A stretch of 64,000 bases of DNA from Vulcanococcus sp. (lineage in GTDB: Bacteria > Cyanobacteriota > Cyanobacteriia > PCC-6307 > Cyanobiaceae), in the NCBI GenBank assembly GCA_019264575.1, contig JAHUZV010000024.1, positions 248,001 through 312,000 on the forward strand. Reading direction: 5' to 3'. The notes beneath the pieces were generated by a model that was not told the origin of the DNA, ran no database searches, and worked only from the letters and a program-made list of their open reading frames with translations. A program made the position numbers and the translations under genes. Below are positions 37,357 through 45,568 of the stretch, in pieces; the stretch's first letter is position 1, and each line of letters starts with the position of its first letter.

Positions 37357-38042
37357 GGCAGCTGGGCGGCCAGGCCGTAGGGCTCCGCGTCGGCGGGATC
37401 GCTGATGCCCAGCTCCTGGCGCCATTGGCTCACGGGTTTCTCCCAGCCCTCTTCCCAGCGGGCCGCCGCCACACAGCTGGCTTGGCGAGCGATGGCGTGG
37501 CCATGGCTCACCGCAGAGCTGATCGCTTCAAAGCGCTCGATCTGAAGGCGGAAGCTGGCCAGTTGTCCGGCGCTGGTGAGCAGCACGTAGGCGGGAAAGC
37601 CGATCTGGGCGGCCGTCACCGCCAGCACCCCGCTCTCGCCGGCCGCTGCTGTGCCAAAACCGCACACCACGTGGTGAATGTCGTGGGTGGTGGCGATGCG
37701 TTGCGTCAGCCATTGGGCTTCGCTGGTGGTGGGCCGCGGACGGAAAAACTCCGGGTCGTAGCCGAGGCTGGTGATCAGGCGGGCATAGCGGCCCCCGAGG
37801 GTTTCCGGCGGCAGCTGAGCCAGATGCTCGATGTCGGGCTGCAAGGGTGGATAGCGCTCCTCCATCAGCTCCGCCCCGCCGGGGAGGGCCCGGAAGCGCC
37901 GCACGCAGTCGGCCATCTGGGGGCTGTCCAGGAAGCTGTCCACCAGGTCGGCCACGCTGCTCAGATCGCCACCGCTGCGGCCGATCGCCGCCAGCAGCTT
38001 GAGGTTGTTGAGCGCCCGCAGGACCTCTTGAAACCGTCCCAT
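37353..38042 (-). CDS. Coq4-family protein
   Basis: A 229-residue helical protein. It contains exactly the Coq4 metal motif HDxxH-x11-E (HDIHHVVCGFGTAAAGE), with flanking PDIEHLAQLPPETLGGRYA and LGYDPEFFRPRP as in eukaryotic COQ4, a ubiquinone-pathway protein that binds zinc. Cyanobacteria make plastoquinone instead, so the partner pathway is uncertain. The ATG at 38042 (MGRFQEVLRALNNLK) is preferred; one at 38081 is possible. Its stop overlaps the Trp-rich/hisA start. Confidence 0.8.
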   Translation of the reverse strand: MGRFQEVLRALNNLKLLAAIGRSGGDLSSVADLVDSFLDSPQMADCVRRFRALPGGAELMEERYPPLQPDIEHLAQLPPETLGGRYARLITSLGYDPEFFRPRPTTSEAQWLTQRIATTHDIHHVVCGFGTAAAGESGVLAVTAAQIGFPAYVLLTSAGQLASFRLQIERFEAISSAVSHGHAIARQASCVAAARWEEGWEKPVSQWRQELGISDPADAEPYGLAAQLP

Positions 38043-38116
38043 CCAGCCATCTGCCCGCTGGCACCCAGTGTGGGGCGGCAAGGCTTTGAATGGCCGCCTG
38101 TTTGTACGGCTCCGGC

Positions 38117-39034
38117 GTGAAGATCCTCGTGATGGGCGGCACCCGCTTCGTGGGCAAGCCCCTGGTGGCGCAGCTGCTCTCCGAGGGCCATGACCTCACC
38201 CTGTTCACCCGCGGCAAGAACCCTGTGCCCGCCGGTGTGGAGCACCTCTGCGGCGACCGCATCACCCCTGAAGGTCTGGCGGCCCTGCAGGGCCGCAGCT
38301 TCGATGTGATCGTCGACAGCTCAGGGCGCAGCCTCGACGACAGCCGCGCCGTGATCGAGCGCACCGGTGCACCGAGCCACCGCTTTCTCTATGTGAGCTC
38401 TGCCGGCGTCTACGCCGACAGCGAGCTCTGGCCCCTCACGGAAGATTCCCCCACCGATCCTCAGAGCCGCCACAGCGGCAAGCTCGACACCGAGGCCTGG
38501 CTCAGCGCCGAGAAGATTCCCTTCACCAGCTTCCGCCCCACCTACATCGTGGGTGCCGGCAACTACAACCCTGTCGAGAGCTGGTTCTTCGACCGGATCG
38601 TGCACGACCGGCCGGTGCCGCTGCCTGGTGATGGCACCACGATCACGCAGCTGGGCCACGTGAATGATCTGGCCACGGCGATGGCCCTGAGCCTCGGTGT
38701 GGATGCCGCTGCCAACCGCATCTACAACTGCAGCAGCGTGCAGGGCATCACCTTCCGGGGGCTGGTGACGGCTGCCGCTCGCGCCTGCGGCAAAGATCCG
38801 GAGTCGGTGGAGATCCGCAGCTTTGATCCCTCTGGGCTCGACAAGAAAGCCCGCAAAGCTTTCCCGCTGCGGATGGCCCACTTCCTCACCGATGTGACCC
38901 GCGTGCAGCGCGAGCTCGCCTGGACCCCGGCCTACAGCGTGGAAGCAGCCATGGCCGACAGCTACACCAACGACTACGCCGGCCGCATGCCCACCAGCCC
39001 TGACTTCAGCGGCGACGAGGCCCTCATCGGCTGA
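38117..39034 (+). CDS. NAD-dependent epimerase/dehydratase family protein (CSP41-like)
   Basis: A 305-residue extended short-chain dehydrogenase. The Rossmann start is KILVMGGTRFVGKPLVAQLL, with LTLFTRG, VIVDSSGR, RFLYVSSAGVYAD and FRPTYIVGAGNYNPVESWFF. This matches the cyanobacterial relatives of the plastid stem-loop RNA-binding proteins CSP41a/b. The usual catalytic YxxxK is not evident after the SSAGVY segment, consistent with a non-enzymatic role in that group. The GTG at 38117 is chosen because the conserved strand follows at once; a longer ATG start at 38090 is less likely. Confidence 0.85.
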   Translation: MKILVMGGTRFVGKPLVAQLLSEGHDLTLFTRGKNPVPAGVEHLCGDRITPEGLAALQGRSFDVIVDSSGRSLDDSRAVIERTGAPSHRFLYVSSAGVYADSELWPLTEDSPTDPQSRHSGKLDTEAWLSAEKIPFTSFRPTYIVGAGNYNPVESWFFDRIVHDRPVPLPGDGTTITQLGHVNDLATAMALSLGVDAAANRIYNCSSVQGITFRGLVTAAARACGKDPESVEIRSFDPSGLDKKARKAFPLRMAHFLTDVTRVQRELAWTPAYSVEAAMADSYTNDYAGRMPTSPDFSGDEALIG

Positions 39035-39040
39035 GCCGGA

Positions 39041-39571
39041 TCAGGCCTTGCGCAGGTAGCCCCAGGCGGAGCTGAGCGCCAGCAGCAGCGAGGGCCAGAA
39101 CAGCCAAAACCCAACCCCATGCAGCGCCCCGACCACTGCGGCGGGGCCCCAGCCCTGGGGCCAGAGCAGCAGCAATAGCGAAAGGAACTGCAGGATCGTT
39201 TTGGCCTTGCCGCTCCAGGATGCGGGCCCGCCGCTGCCCTGTCCTGCCCGCCAGCCGGAGATCAGCAGTTCGCGGGCCAGCAGCAGCCAGATCGCCCACA
39301 GGGGCAGGCTGCCGGCGGCGCCAAGCCAGAGCAGCGGCGCCAGGATCAGGATCTTGTCGGTGAGGGGATCAAGGCGAGCCCCCCATACCGAGCCGCCGCC
39401 GGCGCGCCGCGCCAGCCAGCCATCCGCCGCATCGCTAAAGCCGCCCAGCAGTAGCAGCCACCAGGCCAGGGCGTTCCAGCCTGCGGCCAGGGCCACGATC
39501 AGCGGCAGGCCGATCACAGCGCGGCCCACCGTGAGGCCATCCGCCAGGCGGCGGCATTGAGCTGCGTTCAT
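39041..39571 (-). CDS. pgsA: CDP-alcohol phosphatidyltransferase (phosphatidylglycerophosphate synthase)
   Basis: A 176-residue membrane enzyme that transfers a phosphatidyl group from CDP-diacylglycerol to glycerol-3-phosphate. The family motif DxxDGxxAR-x8-GxxxDxxxD is present as SDAADGWLARR followed by GARLDPLTDK. Four or five hydrophobic helices surround it. Phosphatidylglycerol is essential for photosystem function in cyanobacteria. It ends seven bases from the convergent epimerase gene and is divergent from the CBS gene. Confidence 0.87.
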   Translation of the reverse strand: MNAAQCRRLADGLTVGRAVIGLPLIVALAAGWNALAWWLLLLGGFSDAADGWLARRAGGGSVWGARLDPLTDKILILAPLLWLGAAGSLPLWAIWLLLARELLISGWRAGQGSGGPASWSGKAKTILQFLSLLLLLWPQGWGPAAVVGALHGVGFWLFWPSLLLALSSAWGYLRKA

Positions 39572-39605
39572 GGCGGGTCACAATGGCGCCAGTCCCGAGC
39601 CTGCC

Positions 39606-40070
39606 ATGGTCGTTGAACGCCGCGTTTCCGAAGTGATGACCACCCCGGTGCGCAGTGTCTCCACCACCACGCCGCTGCAGGAGGCGGTGCAGTTGATGAG
39701 TGAGCACCACATCAGTGGTCTGGCTGTGGTGGATGAGGCCGGTGCCCTGGTGGGTGAACTCACCGAGCAAGACCTGATGGTGCGTGAGAGCGGATTTGAT
39801 GCCGGCCCTTACGTGATGCTCCTCGATGCGGTGATCTACCTGCGCAATCCCCTCAACTGGGATAAGGAAGTGCACCAGGTGCTCGGCAGCACCGTGGGTG
39901 AGGTGATGAGCAAGAACCCTCACCACTGCAGCCCCGAGATCCAGCTGCCGGCGGCTGCCCGCCAGCTGCATGACCGCAGCACCCAGCGCTTGTTTGTGTT
40001 GGATGCCGCCAACAAGCCTGTGGGTGTGCTCACCCGCGGTGATGTGGTGCGCGCCCTGGCCAGCGCCTAA
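39606..40070 (+). CDS. tandem CBS-domain protein
   Basis: A 154-residue protein with two CBS domains. The first is VSEVMTTPVRSVSTTTPLQE with HHISGLAVVDEAGALVGELT, and the second is VGEVMSKNPHHCSPEIQLPA with RLFVLDAANKPVGVLTRGDVV. Such pairs bind adenine nucleotides and act as energy sensors; cyanobacterial and plastid CBSX relatives regulate thioredoxins. No other domain is attached. The ATG at 39606 is preferred over the upstream ATG at 39570, which overlaps the divergent pgsA start. Its stop overlaps the next gene's stop by four bases. Confidence 0.88.
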   Translation: MVVERRVSEVMTTPVRSVSTTTPLQEAVQLMSEHHISGLAVVDEAGALVGELTEQDLMVRESGFDAGPYVMLLDAVIYLRNPLNWDKEVHQVLGSTVGEVMSKNPHHCSPEIQLPAAARQLHDRSTQRLFVLDAANKPVGVLTRGDVVRALASA

Positions 40071-41404
40071 GGCAGCGGCGGAGGAGGCTGAACCGGCGGT
40101 AGCAAAGGCGGTGGCGGCGGAGCACCTTGCGGTGCGGTGCCGGGCTGCTGATTGACGCCGGGGTTGAGCGCATCGGCCTGGGGCTGATCTGGCACCAACG
40201 CCGGATCCGCCGAGGTGGCTTCCGGATCGGCGGGCAGCTCCATCCCCTCCTGCAGCAGCAGCGGGGGCGGTAGGTCGGGCGCCAGGGGTGCGGTGTCTTC
40301 GCCGGTGGCGGCTGCTTCACTGTCTTGGAGCAGCCGTAGCGCCATCGGGTCGGCGGTGATGGGCGGTTCGCGCAAGGGTGATTGCAGGCCTTCGCGCTTG
40401 GGAGAGCGCTGGCCCTTCGGCTCCCAGATCAGCCGTGCCAGCGGTTCAACCCCTTGTTCCATCAGCCGGTTGAAGCCAGCCAACGCCCGATCGAGGATTT
40501 GCGTTCCCAGCGACTGGCCGCATTCGAGCGGATTGCCGCAGCTGCGGTTGCTGGTGCGCCTGGCAATTGAGTCGATCAGGTTGCCCTGCAGGGGCACGGC
40601 GCGCTGGCTCAGCCGCAGCAGGTAGGGCACATGCACAAAGCTGGTGGCACCGCCGCTGATCCAGTTGGCGTCGTCCTGGGTGAACCCTTTCACGCCGGGG
40701 ATGATCAGGCGGCTCTTGGAGGCGTGGTCAGGGAGGTAGGCGGCCCGCAGCCCCCGTCTGCGGGCCAGGGATTTGGTTTGTTCCAGGGTGAGCCCATCGC
40801 GGCTCATCAACACCTCCAGGCGACCATCGGGACGCAGCCCCATCACCATGCGGATGCGGGGCAGGTAGTAGCGGATCTGTTGCCCCATCGAGATGCTGTA
40901 GGCGCCGCGGTAGCTGGCGGGCGGGCTCTCGAGGTCGTTGTAAACGCTGTGCAGGCCGCCGATGAAGCTGTCGTAGAGGGCAGCGCGCTCCGGGGTGAGT
41001 TCGCCGTAGCCGAAATCTACCTGCCCGTTGTGGCGGATGCCGATAAAGGCCCGTTGGCGCGCGGCGGTGCGGTTGCGGCCGCGCCACACCCGCGCGCCGA
41101 GCTTGATGTCGCCGAGCGGAACGGTGATCTCCTGCCCGTTGTCATTCACATGGCGCTCGTACATCGGCCCCGACACGTAGGCCAGGGCAGCGCTGTCTTC
41201 AAAGGCGTCTTGCTCCCGGTCCCAACCCTCCAGCAGATCGAGCTGCACTTGCCGGGGGTCGAAGTCGAGGGCGTAGACCTCGTCGTTGGGGAGATACCGG
41301 AAGGCTTCACCGCTGGCGGCCGGCTGCGTGAGCTCCGCGGCGGGCGGTGCCTCGGGCAGTGGCGGCGCGATCGCCACGAGGAAGGCCAGCCCTGCCAGCG
41401 GCAC
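40067..41404 (-). CDS. exported hypothetical protein with Pro-rich tail
   Basis: A protein of about 445 residues. The N-terminus is hydrophobic (PLAGLAFLVAIAPPLPEAPP). The core has FIGIRHNGQVDFGYGEL, SFIGGLHSVYNDLES, PRIRMVMGLRPDGRLEVLMSR and a final Cys pair (SCGNPLECGQ), reminiscent in outline of phosphodiester-glycosidase-like exported proteins, but I cannot assign it. The last 100 residues are Pro/Leu-rich and likely disordered. The GTG at 41404 falls inside the hydrophobic stretch: upstream in-frame sequence (RKRWLTIG) would complete a signal anchor, but only non-standard starts exist before an in-frame TAG. Confidence 0.6.
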   Translation of the reverse strand: MPLAGLAFLVAIAPPLPEAPPAAELTQPAASGEAFRYLPNDEVYALDFDPRQVQLDLLEGWDREQDAFEDSAALAYVSGPMYERHVNDNGQEITVPLGDIKLGARVWRGRNRTAARQRAFIGIRHNGQVDFGYGELTPERAALYDSFIGGLHSVYNDLESPPASYRGAYSISMGQQIRYYLPRIRMVMGLRPDGRLEVLMSRDGLTLEQTKSLARRRGLRAAYLPDHASKSRLIIPGVKGFTQDDANWISGGATSFVHVPYLLRLSQRAVPLQGNLIDSIARRTSNRSCGNPLECGQSLGTQILDRALAGFNRLMEQGVEPLARLIWEPKGQRSPKREGLQSPLREPPITADPMALRLLQDSEAAATGEDTAPLAPDLPPPLLLQEGMELPADPEATSADPALVPDQPQADALNPGVNQQPGTAPQGAPPPPPLLPPVQPPPPLP

Positions 41405-41543
41405 GCCGATGGTGAGCCAGCGCTTGCGTTGCCACTGGGGCCGCGGGTCCTTGCGATGGGCGGCTGGTTGTGGCGGGGAAGCGGTATCCAGGTGCGGCAG
41501 GCAGCCCTTGCTGCAAATCTACGGGCCGCCACCGGAGCAGCCC

Positions 41544-42203
41544 TCAGGGCACGGCCAACACGTGCTGGTCGGCGATCACCCAGCGCTGGTACTCCGCCGA
41601 AACGGCATAGCCGCCAGTGAGGTGGCCGAAGGACGGCAGCAGCAGTTGGCGGGTGTTGCGGTGCAGCGCAAAACAAGGCAAGCGCAACCGATCACCTCCC
41701 TGCCCGAGCACCGCCACCGGGTGCACATGGCCCGCCACATTCAGAAGGTCTGGCTCGCGGGGCGTGCAAGGTTCATGGCTCAGCCAGAGGTTGCCGCAGC
41801 GCTGGGGTGGCCCCGCGCTCAGCCCCTCCAGCCAGCTCCCTTGATCGTGGTTGCCTCCGATCAGCTCCAACGGGCAGCCCAGCAGCTCGGGTAGGGCTCG
41901 GATCTTGGCGCGCAGCTCCCCAGTCAGCCCCACGCGGCTGTGGATCAGATCGCCCAGCACCACCACTCGCTGCGGTTGCAGCTGCGCCGCCAGATCGAGC
42001 AGCAGATTCAGCGTGCTCAGATCACCATCGCTGGGTAGGGGGATGCCGCTGGCCTGAAAGCTCTCGGCTTTGCCCAGATGCAGATCGGCCACCAGCAGCA
42101 CACCGATGTCGGCCTGCCACAGGGCCCGCTGCGGCAGCAGCTCCAAGCAGCTGCCTTGCCAGGTGAGGCTGGCGCTCCCACTCGCTGCTGCGACCTGCCT
42201 CAA
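41544..42203 (-). CDS. metallophosphoesterase (PdeM-like, DNA ligase-associated type)
   Basis: A 219-residue calcineurin-like phosphoesterase. The metal motifs are VADLHLGKAESF, VVLGDLIHSRVG, LIGGNHDQGSW and NVAGHVHPV. The DLHLGK start and the short length fit the PdeM group sometimes encoded with DNA ligases and helicases; no such partner is here. The TTG at 42203 overlaps the stop of the upstream GST gene (TTGA) and gives the family-sized protein. Confidence 0.83.
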   Translation of the reverse strand: MRQVAAASGSASLTWQGSCLELLPQRALWQADIGVLLVADLHLGKAESFQASGIPLPSDGDLSTLNLLLDLAAQLQPQRVVVLGDLIHSRVGLTGELRAKIRALPELLGCPLELIGGNHDQGSWLEGLSAGPPQRCGNLWLSHEPCTPREPDLLNVAGHVHPVAVLGQGGDRLRLPCFALHRNTRQLLLPSFGHLTGGYAVSAEYQRWVIADQHVLAVP

Positions 42204-42778
42204 CGTTGGCCCATCACCAGCTGATAAGCCGTCCGCTGCTGGGTGGCGGCGATGGTGGCCTGCACCTGGGGGAAGGGGCTGAGGTCGATCTGGGGGAAGA
42301 AGATCGGCAGATAGGCGAGGTAGGCGTTCACGGCACAGTCGGCCACGCTCCAGGCGCCGCCCATCAGCGGGCCTTCGCCGAGTTTGCGATCGAGCACCTC
42401 CATCAGCCGCGGGAATTCGCGTTCGCGGTTGGAGGGCACAAACAGCGCTGTGGCCAGGGTGGCGTTGGCGAACAGCACCCACTGCTGGGCCAGCCCCCGC
42501 TCGGCAGCGGTTTGGCATTCGCCGCCGTAGCGCTCGGCCAGATACAGAAGAATCGCGCCGCTTTCAAACAGCTGCAGGCGGCCGCCGGGCAGGGCCGAAT
42601 CCTCATCCACCAGCGCCGGCACCTTGCCGAAGGGGTTGATCGATGTGAACGGTTCCTGCCGGTGTTCGCCCGCCTCCATGTCGAGCAGCTGCCAGGTGTA
42701 GGGAATCCCCTTCTCCTCCATGTACCAACGCGGCATGGAGGCCCGGCTGCGGGCACCGCCGTAGAGGGTGAGGGCCAT
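42200..42778 (-). CDS. glutathione S-transferase family protein
   Basis: A 192-residue protein with an N-terminal thioredoxin-like domain (LTLYGGARSRASMPRWYM, NPFGKVPALVDED, LFESGAILLYLAERYG) and a C-terminal helical domain (VADCAVNAYLAYLP). The N-terminal GARSRAS region would hold the catalytic Ser of a Ser-type GST. The substrate is unknown. The ATG at 42778 is chosen over one four codons earlier because the first strand begins there. Coupled to the downstream metallophosphoesterase by a TTGA overlap. Confidence 0.88.
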   Translation of the reverse strand: MALTLYGGARSRASMPRWYMEEKGIPYTWQLLDMEAGEHRQEPFTSINPFGKVPALVDEDSALPGGRLQLFESGAILLYLAERYGGECQTAAERGLAQQWVLFANATLATALFVPSNREREFPRLMEVLDRKLGEGPLMGGAWSVADCAVNAYLAYLPIFFPQIDLSPFPQVQATIAATQQRTAYQLVMGQR

Positions 42779-42805
42779 GGACGCGATCAAGCAGAAGCGG
42801 GCTGC

Positions 42806-43225
42806 TCAGTATCGGGCCGGGCGGCCGCTGCTGAAGGCTGCCGCTGGCCCTTTCCAGCACCCGGAGCTCAGCCGCTTCACGTGGCGCACCTGCCGTGCGC
42901 GCCCCACGTACACCCAAACCGCCTCTCCGCTGTTCAAGCGGTGAAGCTCGCGTTGGTAGAGGCGCGGTGCCCCCTCAAATCGATCGAGCTGCTCGAGCAG
43001 CGCAGCATTCACCCGGTAGAGCTCGCCCTCGATCGCGCTGCCTGGCTCGCTGCAGGCGATGGCCATGGGAAAGGGGCCCAGGTCGTAGAGCGCCAGGCCA
43101 TCGAGGCGCGTGCGGCCAACCCAGGCGGCCTGCTGCAGCTGCCCATGGTTGGCCATGCCGCGCTTGAGGCTGCCGTACACGAACAGCAAGGGGTCAGAAT
43201 CGGCGCCGTTGCCGGACAGCTCCAT
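42806..43225 (-). CDS. gamma-glutamylcyclotransferase-like (AIG2/GGCT) protein
   Basis: A 139-residue protein with the family start LLFVYGSLKRGMANHGQL and the acid residue in IEGELYRVNAALLEQLDRFEG. These enzymes form 5-oxoproline from gamma-glutamyl compounds. It adjoins a GST gene, so a glutathione-related job is plausible. The ATG at 43225 overlaps the ATG of a small plus-strand frame within the left repeat. It is the last core gene before the island, and its first four bases lie inside the repeat. Confidence 0.85.
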   Translation of the reverse strand: MELSGNGADSDPLLFVYGSLKRGMANHGQLQQAAWVGRTRLDGLALYDLGPFPMAIACSEPGSAIEGELYRVNAALLEQLDRFEGAPRLYQRELHRLNSGEAVWVYVGRARQVRHVKRLSSGCWKGPAAAFSSGRPARY

Positions 43226-43416
43226 GACGATTGCCCTCCTGATTGCGCTGGCCGGTTCGCTGGGCCTGATGGCTGTGATTGTGCGCCGGCTCGAGCGTTC
43301 CTGAGCTCTGCTGATCGCGCGGGCAGAGGATGTCGATCACGGCATCGGCATTCACGGTGCGGATCACGCCCGTGCCGATGCAGGCAATCTGAAACAGCGA
43401 GTTGGCGTTGCAGCGC
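43222..43416 (+). repeat. left copy of the 195-base direct repeat flanking the island
   Basis: This segment matches 55397-55591 in the same orientation with a constant offset of 12175 and five mismatches by eye (three in the first 20 bases, two near CGTGCCGATGCAGGCAATC). It starts at the CCATGACGATT shared by both sites and ends at GCAGCGC, where the two copies diverge. The repeat holds the 3' part of a DUF3104 gene on the minus strand and a 26-codon plus-strand frame. Confidence 0.93.
43224..43304 (+). CDS. possible 26-residue membrane peptide (left copy)
   Basis: The frame reads MTIALLIALAGSLGLMAVIV then RRLERS and stop: a single hydrophobic helix with a basic tail. It overlaps the divergent GGCT start codon and runs antisense to the truncated DUF3104 remnant. 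A second copy at 55399 differs only by Ala-to-Val and Ile-to-Met, conservative changes. Start context is poor here because the upstream bases belong to the GGCT gene. It may be real or chance. Confidence 0.35.
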   Translation: MTIALLIALAGSLGLMAVIVRRLERS

Positions 43417-43466
43417 TCCCCCCTCGGCGTTTGATATTCAGGGGGGAGAAGAAACCTAATTCCCAA

Positions 43467-44575
43467 TTACCGGGCCGTTTGTCTGCACTTATTCCTGCTC
43501 CGTGACTCAAGTATTGGCAGTACTTTCAGCTCATGATCTTATCTTTTGACTCTGGAGTTAATTTTCTGCTTTTTCACTGGAGCGCCACCATCGGTATGGT
43601 GAAGCTCGGTTTGCTACGGCGTTTTATGGTCTGACAATATAGGCTTTACATAATCAGATCTGCATGGTAATTGCCTTTGTCAGAGCCTGCTGTACTTGGA
43701 TGGTGCTTGTTCTTGTTGTTTTGCTGCGGCATCAACTGGCTTAATTATTGTTCTTTAATTTAAGTTCATCACCTTGGCTTCGCTGCTTACACTAGGTCGG
43801 GAGTCGGTTAGTTGGTTATGTCCTCGTCCAAAGCGGGTCTGTGATCCTTAGGAGCAGCCGGTAACCATCACTAGTAAATATCTCACCTGCTACGGACCGC
43901 GGACCTACTTCAAGCACTTCGGGTATCGTTGGGGTATTGTCGATAAGTTTGAGATAGTCGCATTTCACCCTCAGAGTGATCCAGCTGATGGAGCAGCACT
44001 GTGCTCAACCTTAAAGCTATCCTTGAATCCTGGAGATAGCTCTACTGTCATCCACGGCCATCGGGCACGGGCCAAGTTCGTAGAGACACAGTGATAGTTT
44101 GAGACTTTACCCGGCCTAGACCTCTGCTCGTGTCCGTTGGTGGCGCGTCAGGCATCGCTTGAGAATTCTATAGACGAATACAAGGTGTGCAAAACTGTCT
44201 ACACACAGTAATATGGCAGCCTCTTTGTTTCTACCAGTGGCGCCAGGCGCCACATTGATCGCTGAGTCTATATATTAGTGCGAATGGTCTTGTTTTACTT
44301 GTGGTGTATGGGCACTACATGATGCCCATTTTCGAGTCCTGCATTTCTTCGTTCTTCAAGTCGTTGCGCCAAATAGCCAGCCTTAGTCTTGTCATTGAGA
44401 GATATTGAAAGTTTCTCTGCACTGAGCTCATCTTTTACTTGTTTTAAAAATTGTAATGATTCAAGGCTCTCTCTGAATTCTGCCTAGCATAGATTTGCAC
44501 CCTGCTGCTCGAGGTTTTGGTCTTAGACCCTTGACCACCTCTCGTTCCTCGTGACAGTAGCTAACCATTCATACG
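43467..44575. other. long AT-rich intergenic region at the left end of the island
   Basis: About 1.1 kb without a convincing gene. It holds an 8-base inverted repeat next to the junction (CTCCCCCC at 43416-43423 with GGGGGGAG at 43441-43448), a coding-like fragment at 43852-44094, and a perfect palindrome GTGGCGCC-A-GGCGCCAC at 44237-44253. I see no tRNA or recognisable RNA. The promoter of the SMP-30 gene must lie near its right end but no clear -35/-10 pair stands out. Confidence 0.6.
43852..44094 (+). pseudogene. coding-like fragment without a start codon
   Basis: After an in-frame TAG, 80 codons stay open to the TGA at 44092-44094. They read ...SKYLTCYGPRTYFKHFGYRW, then GIVDKFEIVAFHPQSDPADG and STLKLSLNPGDSSTVIHGHR, ending in AKFVETQ. 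The composition looks protein-like, but there is no ATG, GTG or TTG to start it. It may be the end of a decayed gene brought in with the island. No family is recognised. Confidence 0.3.
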
Positions 44576-45532
44576 ATGAAATTCAACAGAACATTCGTTG
44601 GTCTTCTTGGCCTGAGCGCAGTTGTAGGTCAGCTAACGACGCTTCCATCAGTTGCATCCTCGCCGATGCCGAATGTCCCATGCCCCGAGTTTGTTAGTGG
44701 TATTAAGCCCCTTAAAATAGGTTTTAAGTGGACTGAAGGTCCCGCTTGGGATCCACAGGCGAATCGATGGATCTTCAGTGATCTTATGGGAGAGACTGAG
44801 TATGGAATTACACCAACCGGTACTCTCACAAGTCTTAGAGCGCCAGCTGGCTATCCTAATGGACATGCACTTCTGCCCAGCGGCAATTTCGTGGTTGCAC
44901 AGCACGATCGTACCCTTGGCACAGTCAACGGTGATGGCTCCGGATATAAAGTGATTGCAAGTACCTTTCAAGGTAAAAAGCTGAATAGCCCGAATGATGT
45001 GGTTGTTTCTAAGACAGGTGATATTTATTTTACTGACCCAACCTTTGGACTAGAAGGCTATGGTCCCGTCAAGGCCAAACCTGATCTCTCCTTTAAAGGT
45101 ATTTATCGTGTTCGTGACGGCAAGCTTGAACTAGTAAATGATCAACTTGCTATACCTAATGGCGTTGGTCTGAGCCCTGATGATAAGACTCTATATGTCA
45201 GCGACACATCAAATAATGCCATCTATACCATTGATGTAGCGTCGTTCACTGGTAAACCAGTGACTGCCTCTAAGCTGTTCACCTTTAACCAGATTAAAGG
45301 AGGTCATATCGCGGCAAATGCGAGTGATGGACTGCGTGTTGATAGCAAGGGTAATATCTGGGCTACAGGACCTGGTGGTATTGCCGTTTTCACTTCGAGC
45401 GGAAAGGAACTCTGCGCCATTCCGTTTCACGACCACGTGGCTAATTTGGCTCCAGGTGGTCGTATGAATAAGCAGATCTTAGTCACGTCTGCAGATAAAG
45501 TCATCTTGATTGACCTCAAGAATTCATTCTAG
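44576..45532 (+). CDS. exported SMP-30/gluconolactonase-family protein
   Basis: A 318-residue six-bladed beta-propeller protein. An N-terminal signal (TFVGLLGLSAVVGQLTTLPS then VASS) indicates export. Family motifs with metal ligands are present: KWTEGPAWDPQANRWIFSD, YPNGHALLPSGNFVVAQHD, LNSPNDVVVSKTGDIYFTDP, IPNGVGLSPDDKTLYVSDTS and SDGLRVDSKGNIWATGPGGI. These proteins hydrolyse sugar or other lactones. The next gene, 36 bases downstream, is a GMC oxidoreductase, which could produce such a lactone; the pair is probably an operon. Codon use is AT-rich like the rest of the island. Confidence 0.88.
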   Translation: MKFNRTFVGLLGLSAVVGQLTTLPSVASSPMPNVPCPEFVSGIKPLKIGFKWTEGPAWDPQANRWIFSDLMGETEYGITPTGTLTSLRAPAGYPNGHALLPSGNFVVAQHDRTLGTVNGDGSGYKVIASTFQGKKLNSPNDVVVSKTGDIYFTDPTFGLEGYGPVKAKPDLSFKGIYRVRDGKLELVNDQLAIPNGVGLSPDDKTLYVSDTSNNAIYTIDVASFTGKPVTASKLFTFNQIKGGHIAANASDGLRVDSKGNIWATGPGGIAVFTSSGKELCAIPFHDHVANLAPGGRMNKQILVTSADKVILIDLKNSF

Positions 45533-45568
45533 ACATCCATCATTCACATCGATAGATAGGTTTACCCA

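Larger units (their letters stand above)
43194..43466 (-). pseudogene. truncated DUF3104 gene remnant
   Basis: From the break at about 43416 leftwards the frame reads CNANSLFQIACIGTGVIRTV then NADAVIDILCPRDQQSSG, identical except one residue to the C-terminal half of the intact DUF3104 protein at 55384-55695. The N-terminal half (with the VRVGDLVAVRR and WWVGQVIH parts) is missing. The frame stays open to an ATG at 43466 inside the island and on the other side runs into the GGCT start. I regard it as a remnant, not a gene. Confidence 0.75.

Noticed and set aside
43800..43870. tRNA-like stretch with several G-rich arms in the 43.8-kb region
   Set aside because: No cloverleaf, anticodon loop or TTCGAATC-type T loop could be formed.
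44237..44253. Perfect palindrome GTGGCGCC-A-GGCGCCAC in the island's left flank
   Set aside because: Seventeen bases with GC-rich arms and no T-run or adjacent gene start. It may be a protein site, but nothing supports a role.
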